DNA from: Lunularia cruciata
Taxonomy: Eukaryota; Streptophyta; Marchantiopsida; Lunulariales; Lunulariaceae
Assembly: GCA_948567375.1 (NCBI GenBank)
Contig: OX419755.1
Location: 49,791,001 to 49,855,000, forward strand
Length of the DNA stretch: 64,000 bases
Direction of reading: 5' to 3'
Position 1 is the stretch's first letter; the number at the start of each line of letters is the position of its first letter. Shown piece after piece: positions 22,602 through 32,900 of this stretch. The notes under the pieces are model-generated. The model was not told the origin of the DNA. It saw only the letters and a program-made list of their open reading frames with translations, and did no database searches. A program made the position numbers and the translations under genes.

Positions 22602-23674
22602 TAATGGATTGAGTTGATCGATCGCAAGGTATGTACGATAATTTCGCGGTCCTCCCTACTTCCTGTCGCAACTACACTGCGTTCAAAGTCTTTTCAACAG
22701 CTGAACCTTGCCATTTCTCTGGAACGATAGATGTACAGTATGTGCGCTTGCGCTCCCATTCAGTGCCGATGAAAGACAACCAAGGTATCCATTGTTAAGC
22801 ATACACAACTACCTTATCTCTGGAAAGGAGGGTGCCCCCTCCTTGGCAGCTCACCATTCCTACAGTTTGGATATTTCGAGGGTCTGAAGTCTGCAGAAGT
22901 CCATACGTTCGGTTGGGTTGGTGAGATCTGGGCCAGAAACCTTGGTCTTCAGTGTCAGTGTAATCAACTCTGTTTTGAAGTCAAAGGTGAATTTTGCTAA
23001 AGCTGAATGTAACAGGATGGACCCTGCTTCAATGAACGGGAGGAGAAGCTTGTTCTCTATTCAATGCATTAGGGGGTATGAGGTGGTAGAGCAGCTGAGA
23101 AGTGAGTTACTGGTATTGCTACTGATGCCTCTTATGCGGAAACCAAAGTGATCGTTGTGGCATCCGAATGTCGCAGGGTCCAGGAAAGGATCTGGTTGTT
23201 TTGAGCGTGATCATCCCGAAGCTCAGGATGGACAGCTGTTGAAGACAATGCGCCAAGAGGCCAGGGTAGAGTTGCTGGTCCTTGGATCCGCAAACTGTTT
23301 ATTTTAGTCAGATCTTGATCTGTGCTCTCTATCCTTGCGCTTTCAAGAAGTTCTTCATCGGACAACCTCACAGCAGGGAAGCTGTATGTTAAATTGTGTA
23401 CTTACTGCTAGGACTTGAACTCGTTGCGCCTGCAATCGGATCCTAGTCTTGTATAGGACAATGGGATGAATGTTACGAGGATAAAAAGGTCGTACGGTCA
23501 CTATCAACATCGTACAGTTCAGTGGACGAGTAAATTGTTTCTCTGGATCGCTGATTGACAGAGCTCTTTGAATTATCGACAGTCTCCTGCAGGTTGTGGG
23601 TTTGCTTAAGGTGCTGGTCTTTATTTTGATTGTCTTGATGGTTGATGGCGAGAACAAATTCGTCCTTATGTTGA
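22602..23674. other. Intergenic, convergent 3' ends of LEA and HAD genes
   Basis: The LEA gene and the HAD gene converge here, so both 3' untranslated regions should lie in this stretch. A short hairpin, AAGGAGGG...CCCTCCTT, sits at about 22826-22846. Frames on either strand show no recognisable domain. Confidence 0.5.
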
Positions 23675-25508
23675 CTACATAATCGTCTGTCCGTCCACGA
23701 CAGAGTGGGGTGCTTGTATTTGTTGCTCAACACTAGAAGGTCGTCCTTGAATATCTTGTCTGGATTCACTCAACTCGAGGTCCAAGTTGGCCCAGAGAGA
23801 GGGGTCGTTGTAGTCCTCGATGATCAGAGTAGCACCAGCAGCCAGCAGTGCAGCTTTTGGATGACCAGTTGTTAGGCCCACCACTGCAATCTCTGCCGCA
23901 ACACCGGCTCTGGTTCCTGCTGGTGAATCCTGGCAATGGCAATAAATGATGAGGAAGCATTCAACATCAATCACACAAGAATTTTACGGGTACATGGAGG
24001 GGAGCGACCTGGAACTTGTTACAGGGCTGTAGCTTATGTTGGTGCTCTGAACACTAACATCCCCGAATAACCAAAAAGACCCTCAAGGCAAGTGCTTGGA
24101 TTGGCAGACGTTCAAACCAAACATCACATGATGAAAGTGAGGGGTTTACAGTTGAAACTCGAGGTTAGAGACAAACTCAATCCTTCCTGAGTTCATCTAC
24201 AATCTCTCTCAGCAGTAACACACCGAGCAAATCGAACTTTACTCACTTCGAATACAAGCGCATGCTCAGGTGATACTCCAAAATGATGAAGAGCTTTTAA
24301 GTACGGATCCGGGAATGGCTTTGGCCGTTCGCATTCGTTCCCGATTACAACCAGCTCAAAGAAGTCGTTCAGGCCAAGACTGGCAATGACTTGTATCACG
24401 TTGTCACGCGGGGAGTTCGAAACTGCAGCGCGGCGAAGGCCTCTGTGTTTAATCCAGTCCACCAACTTCGCGAGCCCTGGAATTTCAGTGGTGTGTTCCT
24501 TCGCAAGACTGTCATACATGCTCAACAACGGGAGAGTTGACGTGATGCCCAATTTCCGTAAGACTTAAGCGCACCGAGTAAGTGTTGTAACGACAACACT
24601 TAACTGACGATTACGAAGTGAAGAGAACCTCACCTCACAAACAGAAGTTGGAATTTAGCATCATAGAGGACGAAGTGACTTCTCAAGTAGTCGATCTAGA
24701 CTTCTGGTAGGAGCTTCGACTCTGCTGAGGACATACAAGTGTAGCGCAGGAAAGTACCACCATAAGAATTGATGTTGTACAGTAACTGCGTTATCAAAAC
24801 ATATTGGAGAATTGGTGTGCCAATAGGACTTACCTCCGAAACTTTTCTTCCTTGTCCTCGGTGATTTTTGCAAGTGCTGCTTCGTCCAGAGCCGGGAAGT
24901 GCTCTGAGGCGATGACCGAGTTGAGCTTGCCGCTGATTTGCTTCAGGAAATATTCTTTGCTCATTGGCTCTCCATTATTAAAACCTGCCTGCCCACCTCT
25001 GCCCTTACCTGTTCAGCCCAGTATCTACGGATCTCACAGACACCACAACAATCGCGAGGAGAGGATGGCACGTAAATGGCAAGTGCAAATCCAAGCTGAA
25101 CGTCCGTTTTGAGCTTTAAAAAGTCATCCTATGTACCGTCAATTGTTCTCGATACCATGGAAGGATCTCGAGCATCACGATTACGTTCCGTGCTGCCTCG
25201 GCAGACAATGATCTAACTATCCCACATGGAATAAGCAGTCGCTGACATGCCGGCAGGTTACTGCGGTCCAGTGCATTATTGGAGAAAATATATGTTTGTG
25301 TGCAGAACTTTGTCTGATGTGTTGACCTGGTCTGATCAATCCTAGATTTGGTTAGGAGAACTGAGAACAATAGGGTGGGAATTCAGCAAACCTGCTGAAA
25401 GACTTCCTTGAAAGCTTCAAAGTGGAGTGGATCAGAGTCGGTGATAGTGCCATCCACATCAAAGAGGACGGCCTCAAGCTCCTTGACCGAAGGGAAAGGG
25501 ATCCCCAT
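23675..25508 (-). CDS. HAD-superfamily hydrolase, beta-phosphoglucomutase-like subfamily
   Basis: A four-exon gene, 262 aa: 25508-25392, 24988-24834, 24508-24247 and 23929-23675. All junctions are GT-AG and all phases close. Motif I is VLFDVDGT with the nucleophile and acid aspartates at residues 17 and 19. The cap domain follows (FNNGEPMSKEYFLKQISGK), then motif II in AAVSNSPR, motif III lysine in CERPKPFPDPYLKA, and motif IV in LVFEDSPAGTRAGVAA. The order and length match plant HAD phosphatases/phosphomutases acting on small phosphorylated metabolites; the substrate cannot be read from sequence. No transit peptide is obvious, and a TAG precedes the chosen ATG in frame. A splice acceptor (CTTTTCAG) near 25595 suggests a 5' untranslated intron. 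The final 30 residues are a Gln/Ser-rich tail outside the core fold. Confidence 0.9.
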
Positions 25509-26940
25509 GGTCACCACCTATCTCCTTGTTGCGTTCTATTGGAATAGCACCAATCAAAATATGCTCGCCGGCGATCTAGATCTACCGGATTCCATCTGAA
25601 AAGTGTAAATTGGACAGACTTAATCAAAGATTATGTTGTGTCTTATTTTGTGACCAAGTCCTTTCACTGCTTCACTGTACATACTTTTAAAACAATGTCA
25701 CGCTAACTTGTTGCAGAGGTTATGTTGAAAATGAATGAGACAGTGTTACAAGGTTGTTAAGTTGGTCCCCCATAGGGATTCTGGGACTTTTGCACTAGCG
25801 GAAAGGAAATTTCTTCACTCCTGAACATTACCGAAGTCACCAGCTCCCAACATCCTGTAACTAGCGTCATAGTGATGGATTGATGTGGTTAAAACCTAAA
25901 GGAAAAGTTTGAAAAGCTCAATATGGGCCGGGAAGAACATTATATCATCCTCGTTTCAAGATTCTTATGTCTATTTGGCACTGTTAGCATTCACTAGCAT
26001 AACCAAGGATATATCTCTGTGAACGCTGAAACATCCCTGTACTACATGTAAGCTCCTTCTTGAACCCTTCCGGTGCTGCCTCACACCACCTCAGAAAAGC
26101 AAAAGAGTAAAAGCTGACAAGCTTTGTAAGAACTCAGGGATAAAAGGATTGCAGCGCCGGACAACAAGCTGATATGAGCTCACCAAATAGAAATGTGAGA
26201 AGGAGCTTGTTGTCGCACTTGGAGCCCTACTGCACTCTTTCAGCACGACAACAGCAGCAGAAGTCTGCTCTTCTTTTGTCTCTGTATGTGGCAGCCCAAT
26301 TCCCCGGCAACGCGGAGGTGCTGCAGCATCAGCATCTGCAGCTTCTCCCATGATCGATCCGGTCCGTACCCCAATTGGATTGCCCACACCCGCGGCCAAT
26401 GCAATCAATCGCCTTCTCCTGAATCGGCACCTCCTTACATCTCTCCGTCGCACTCTTCCGTTGTCTAGTTAACTGTCTCTCCGCTAATCTTTTCCACGGT
26501 CAATTAACCAAAGTTGGCTAGCCACCTTACCTTATTGTACTACTACTCTACGCGGATCGGCAGAGACGCGCCACCTCAGGAGGATCAGGAGAAACTGCGC
26601 AGTTCATATCCGCGAGTGCGCGAGCGCTTTCGTATCCCACCATTACCTCTTTCCCGCCTTCTCTCATTTGAGGTTCCCCGATCCTTACAAGCCATGTACC
26701 GTTATGTAGAACAATTAATACTCTCTCTGCAGTGCTTTGTACAAGTGAACACCGTTAGGCAGGGTTGGACGCCTCGTGGAGAATTGAATGAGGACTTGAA
26801 GGATGGATAGATCCATCCCACAACGAATGAATCATGTATTCCCGGTGCACGCTGTAGACGACGTTAAGAGAAGTTCTAAGAAGTTATCGCTCTGTAATTT
26901 CAACAGCACAGTGTGAGCCAGGCGAGGAGATTGGGATACA
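25509..26940. promoter_or_regulatory. Shared upstream region of divergent HAD and importin genes
   Basis: About 1.4 kb separates two divergent start codons, so promoters of both genes should lie here. On the minus strand an ATG at 26352 opens a short Ala-rich frame (MGEAADADAAAPPRCRG) with a donor-like GTGAGC near 26180; splicing it to the acceptor near 25595 would give an early stop, so it looks like leader sequence, not an N-terminal exon. No clear TATA box was found. Confidence 0.4.
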
Positions 26941-29900
26941 ATGGAGGCAATGGTGAATCTTGCGTCTGTGGGAGTGGGGAAGGAACAAATAGCCCGGTGG
27001 CTCAGCGAAACTGCGGGGCCTCATGAATCGGCTGTACGGGCTGCCACTGCACATCTAGAGGCAGCACGAACGGTTCCGAAATTTGCTCTGTGTCTTCTGG
27101 CCTTATCTTCCGGTAAGACTGCACTTTAACCGTTGTCAGTTTCTATTTATTACAACAATTACGAAGGACAAACTGAAACGCATTGATAATTTGAACAAGT
27201 TGGTTGTCCCCGTCATTCTTGAGATAGGACCTCAGCAATTGCTACCAAATGGGCAAGCTCGCCATTTTCTTCCTAAACATCGACATCCAGTACTACTTTT
27301 CGACGGAGCACGCAAACGAGATGATCAAGGACACTTGCCTCTGCGTCATGAAGACGGGCTCAAACAGAGGCAGAATCCACCTCTTCTGAAAATTGGATAA
27401 TCACCGAATCCTCACTCTCGTAGAGCAAATGACCATCCCCACATCACATCATGTACTGCATCCCATGACCACTACTTATGAGCGAAGCGATATAGGGAGA
27501 TCCATCACTAGCTCTAGCTCACTCTCTTTCACTCAACTTCATCGCTCTTCTTCACAACGGCCCTGAAACACATCACAACTTTCAAACTAGAGTAACTCGA
27601 TAAACTCTATCATCACATCACCATATCATCTACTACTCTCTATGAAGGTCCTCACTGCGTACATGACGCATTTGAGTCCCAGACTACAGAGTCCTGGTAA
27701 GTGGAGATATTCAGGCATACATGGACACAGAGCCTGGCTAGGTTTAAGACTCGGTAAAAAGTACTTTTAAGTAGTCCCGTTGGAGTAAGCCTTTAAAAGC
27801 AAAGCCTTTTAAGCTCATTTTGTTGCAAAGATGAGAAACCTGCTGAAATATCTCTCCGGGATTATCCTTGTCTCCGGGACTATCCTTGTACACGATTGGA
27901 AAAGCGATAGGGATGCCCTCAAGTCAATCCCAGAATTTAGTACTGGCGTTTGATGGCATCATTGTTATGATTTGCACCTGCATGATCAAGCTAGGTGATT
28001 ATGTGCATTCCTATCACTATCTACGAGCTTCTTGGAGGCACAGCTTACGACGAACGGATCTCTGCCCTTGGAGCTACTCAATGGATGATTCTGTCAAATC
28101 GTGTTGCGAATCTCAACTATTTTCGTTGGTTGGAGTAACAATATCATATAAGAAGAATCTGCTAGAGTAGTATGACGTTTTTAACAGAGTGACATCACGA
28201 GTTTTATTTCAGGGGGCGACGAGAAAGGCCAGCGTGTGGCGGCTGCTACTTATCTGAAGAACTTCCTCAGAAATCATTGGAGTGAAGATAGTGCTATGTC
28301 CACAGGAGATCGGCTGGAGTTTCGAAATCAGTTGGTAGAGGTGCTCCTGAGGGTGGATGGAGTAGTGCTTAAGCTTCTAGCAGAGGCAGTAAGTATACCG
28401 ATATCCATGGTTGATAATTCAACGCTACACTGATACTGTCGCCTTCTTCGAGCTATTATAGCAAGCCTCTCATCGACCACCTGGAGTCCTGACTAAATTG
28501 CTCCCCCTTCGCAGTTCCGCTTGGTGGCTGTGAATGACTTTGCCCGTAAGACGTCATGGCCTGAGCTCGTCCCAGCACTGAGAGCCGCTATACAAAGTAG
28601 TGATCTTGTTAGTGGAGCTGGAAACTCCTCTGAATTAAAAACCTACAATGTTCTGATTGGCGTGCAAACAATCATCAAGCCCTTTCAGGTATGCCTTATT
28701 GGCAGTTAGGGTTCTTGTTTTTGACATGTGTTTATCTTGCATAAAAGTATGATGTCTCCAAGGTATTTCTGATGGAGTTGCATGCCTGCAGTATTTCATG
28801 GATCCAACCGTGGCAAGGGAGCCTGTCCCTGAACAACTGGAGCATATTGGGAAGGAGTTGTTAGTTCCCCTGCACAGCATCTTCCATCATCTAGTGCAGC
28901 AGGTCACATCCACTGCAAATGAGTCTCGAAATATCAAATCTCTTTGACATCAAATACCCTTTGTTTCTGTGCATGTGTCAGAGGAGATCGCGTGCTTATA
29001 CCCTGCAATGTTGACCTGTCTTCACTCCTCACTAGCATTTATTGCTTTGGCTGAAGGTAGGGATGTCAATTTGGAAAAGATCATACAGAAAGAAAAGCTT
29101 ACAGCGTCATAGATATCGGTTTCTCCGGAGATTGTGATTCTAAACTTGTCATTTATACCGAAGATCCCTCAATTCCTAAGATGTTCAGTTGGATGGCCAT
29201 GGCAGGTTGCAGCTTCTAAGGACGAAGGTGCCGCTGTTCATGATAGCATACTCATAGTGCTATGCAAGTCTTTTCATCTTGCTGTAAGTTTCCATGAGTT
29301 TGTACGGGGACTACGTGGAGGAGTGTAACTTAAGACTATTCTCTTGCCTCCCTTTTCATGAAAGTGACTTGACGTGCCTGCTTTGAAGGTCATAGGAACA
29401 TTCTCGCCAGTAGAATGATTTCGTAATTCTCACCAGCTTAACCACAGAACAGGTCTGTCAACTCAATTTGATGCTGTTGTATCCTGCAGATAAAGTCACA
29501 TATGCCTGCATCGCTAGCTTTAAACTTGGGACAATGGTTCCAAGATATCATGGTCCTGCTACAGACGGTTGTCCTAGACAAGAAACTGGATGCACCTGAA
29601 CAGATACACAGGCTAAAGACCTGGAAAAGGGCCTTGCAGATATGCTGTAATTTAATTACAAGGCATCGCAAATACGTTGACAAGTATGTACACCTTTTTC
29701 CCCGTCAAAGTAGATTTTTTTGGAAATTGGCCACTCGTTCTTCGATGACTTGAACCTGGCACGTCTTTCAACGTAAGCATTTAGGTACCCAATCCGGTAG
29801 TGATAGCTTATCTCTTCCTTCTTTGTTGTTTCATGAATTAAGGTTTCCAGTGTGACATTGGTAATGAATTATCTTAGAGTTCCTTGAGTTTGTTCCTTTA

Positions 29901-32900
29901 GGAGGGTTCCCCGTCAAGTTTGTCAGCTGTCTAAGTTACGCTGGGACATGAGGACTAATTACTCTGTTAAATTAAGTAATCTCGAGTTTAGAGACTTTTT
30001 CTTAGAATCAGACAAAATAGACACTGTTCATGGACGAACACTGTTCATGTTCACTGTTCACATACTTTCCATGTGCTGCATGTGTTACATGAGCACTATG
30101 GTAGCACACCATTCAGCACACCCTACAGCACACCCTTTAGCACACCTTTCAGTACACTCTTCTATCTATATAATCCCAGTCAGGAGTTTCTTCTACTGGA
30201 GTTGATTTCTACCACTTCCCTTCTGCATTTCGTGAAGTCCTGAGCTGCCTAACACCATCTCAGGAGTGTTCTGTATTGGAGTTCTGTATCTCAGTATTGG
30301 AGACTATTTGTGCTGCGTGAGTGAACTGTCTGTGCTGTCTTTGAAGGCTAGGAGAGAGTTAAGTACTTCTGTGTGCAATTAGGAGTGTCTACTCTGGTGT
30401 GACTAGGAAAGCTGAGTGAGTGCTAAGATGTCTGATACATCAGAAGTCAGAATGCCTGAGAATAGACCATCTACTTCAAAGAGCAGGAACAAAGGTTCTC
30501 ATCAGGTTATGGGCCCACAATCACCACTGGGATTGATAGGAGAACTCAGAGAGATAGAGAAGTTGGGAAAGACTAACTACAAAGCCTGGGCTTTGGATGT
30601 GAAGTCTATCTTAGACAGTTATGACTGTCTAGAGTTTGCATTAGAAGCTCATGATATAGATGAGCTAGAGACAAACAAGGAGGAGAGAGTTAAGCATGCT
30701 ACTACTAGGAGGTTTCTGCTAAGGGCTATGGAAGAGCCAGCTAGAGACCTAGTAGATACTTATGCTTGGAGTTGGGAGATTTGGGACAAAATCAAGAGTT
30801 ATTACACTGTTGAGAAGCTGGAGAGCTCCTATCGAGTCTGGTCTGCAGTAAAGAACTTGAGATTGCAGGATGGTGAAGATTTCACCTGTTATCTGTCAAA
30901 ATTGCAGAAACTCTTCAAGAGTATCAAGGAGGACGGGGTTGTACTTACAGAGAAGTACGAGATCAATCATCTCTTAGATAGTCTTCCTTCAAGCTATGAC
31001 TCTGTTCTAGTAGCTCTGCAAGTTTTACCAGTTGAAACTGTCACATGGGATTATGTGATACACAAATTGCTGGTGTTTAGCAGACACAAAGAGGACAAAG
31101 GGCTGAAGTTAAATGAGCAGGGAGATGCTGCTCTGTTCAGTGCTTCTTCTTGTTCAAGAAGAGTGCCAGATGGAAGAGTGAGCAAACCAGAGCAAGCCAG
31201 AGTGAGTAAATCTGGTAAAGGAATTAGTAGTGTTGATGACAGGACTTGTTATTTCTGTCATGAGAAAGGTCATATTGCACCTTTATGTCCCAAGAGAGGA
31301 GAAAGGAGAGAACGAGAGCTGAAGAAGGTAGGCAAGAGACCTCAACCAGCAAAAGGTCGAACATCTGGGAGTTCAGCTTACAACTCAGAGGAGTGCCATG
31401 AGTTATTCAGCGATGAGGAGGGGTACTCAGCAGAAGAGCCGGATTGTGGAATGTTGGCAGAATCACAGTTGTCCTCAAACGGTTCTGGATGGTTCTTGGA
31501 CTCAGGAGCCACCTCTCATATCTGTTATCAGAAGGAGCTGTTCTCGACTCTTCAACCTCTGAAGACTCCCAAGAGTGTTCGTTGTGGACCTGGGATTCTG
31601 AATCCAGTGTTAGGAATTGGCAAAGTTCCTATTGCCTTCATGGGATGTTCTGGAAAAGGCTATTTGGAAAATGTACTGTATGTTCCAGATTACACCAAGA
31701 ACTTGATATCAGTACATAGCCTCATGGAGCATGGAGTGGATGTTCTGTTTGAAAGCAACAGAAATCAATGTACTTTGAAGAAAGGAGAGCTGGTCCTTGG
31801 GTATGGTACTGCCAAAGGGAAGCTGTTCAAGTTGATGGAAGCTGATTGTTTTGATTCTGCGTTGGTAGCAGAAAACAGAAATGATATCCATCTCTGGCAT
31901 TTGAGGTTAGGGCACCTGTCAGAGCAAAACTTATATGCTCTAGAGAAGGTAGTGGAGGGGTTGAAACTAGATCCCAAAGGAAAACTCGAATTCTGCATTG
32001 GGTGTGCAGAAGGTAAGGCACGTAAAGCTCCTATCCCCAAGAAATCTTCATCTAGAGCTTCTGGTCTTCTAGATGTCGTACATTCTGATGTATGGGGATA
32101 CATGACTGAGAAGTCATTGAGTGGAGCAGCCTACTACGTTTCCTTTGTGGATGATTACAGTAGAAAGAGCTTTATCTATCTCATGAAAAGCAAGGATGAA
32201 GTGCTGCGAAAATTCCAGAAGTTTGTAGCCATGGCTGAGTTGCAGACTGGGAGGAAAGTCAAGAGATTGAGAACAGATGGAGGCAGAGAGTACAGGAATG
32301 AGGAATTCCTCTCTTTTCTGTCAGAAAAAGGAATCCTCCTTGACTGTACTGCCAGAGACAGTCCTGCACAGAATGGAGTTGCAGAAAGGTTGAATAGGAC
32401 ACTGGTGGACAAAGCATTGGCAATGCTGCAACATGCCAAGCTGGAGAGAAAGTTTTGGGGTGCTGCAATTAGCACTGCAAATTTTCTTAGAAATATCAGT
32501 GGTACCACAGCATTGCAAGGAAGAATTCCTGAAGAATGCTGGAGTGGTAAGACACCTAATCTTTCAGCTTTGAAAGTTTTTGGATGTCCTGCCTATGTTC
32601 ATATCCCCAAGGAGCAGAGGAGGAAGTTCACAAAGAAGGCTGAGAGAATGCTTTTTCTAGGATATGAAGAGGGACTGAAAGGATATCTTCTGTACAATCC
32701 TAAGTCTGGACAGATCATCAGAAGTAGAGATGTACTCTTTGATGAATTGAGGACTTGGAGTGAGAACAGTGATGAGTTGCAGAAGCAAGCTGATCAGTTT
32801 GATCAGCCTGATCAATCTATCTTCCCAAGCTGCAGAGTCAGTTTTTCAGAACAATCATCAGAAGAGCAATCTCTACCTGAAGCTGATGGTTCACCAAAGG

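Noticed and set aside
26091-26453. Ala/Arg-rich minus-strand frame considered as an N-terminal exon of the HAD gene
   Set aside because: Splicing from its donor to the acceptor near 25595 meets a stop before the HAD domain, and the HAD start at 25508 is preceded by an in-frame TAG.
29965-30501. LTR considered to end before the gag ATG, with the right copy carrying an extra gag piece
   Set aside because: The tRNA-complementary site lies three bases after 30501 and both copies end in CA at 537 bp, so the LTR truly includes the gag start.
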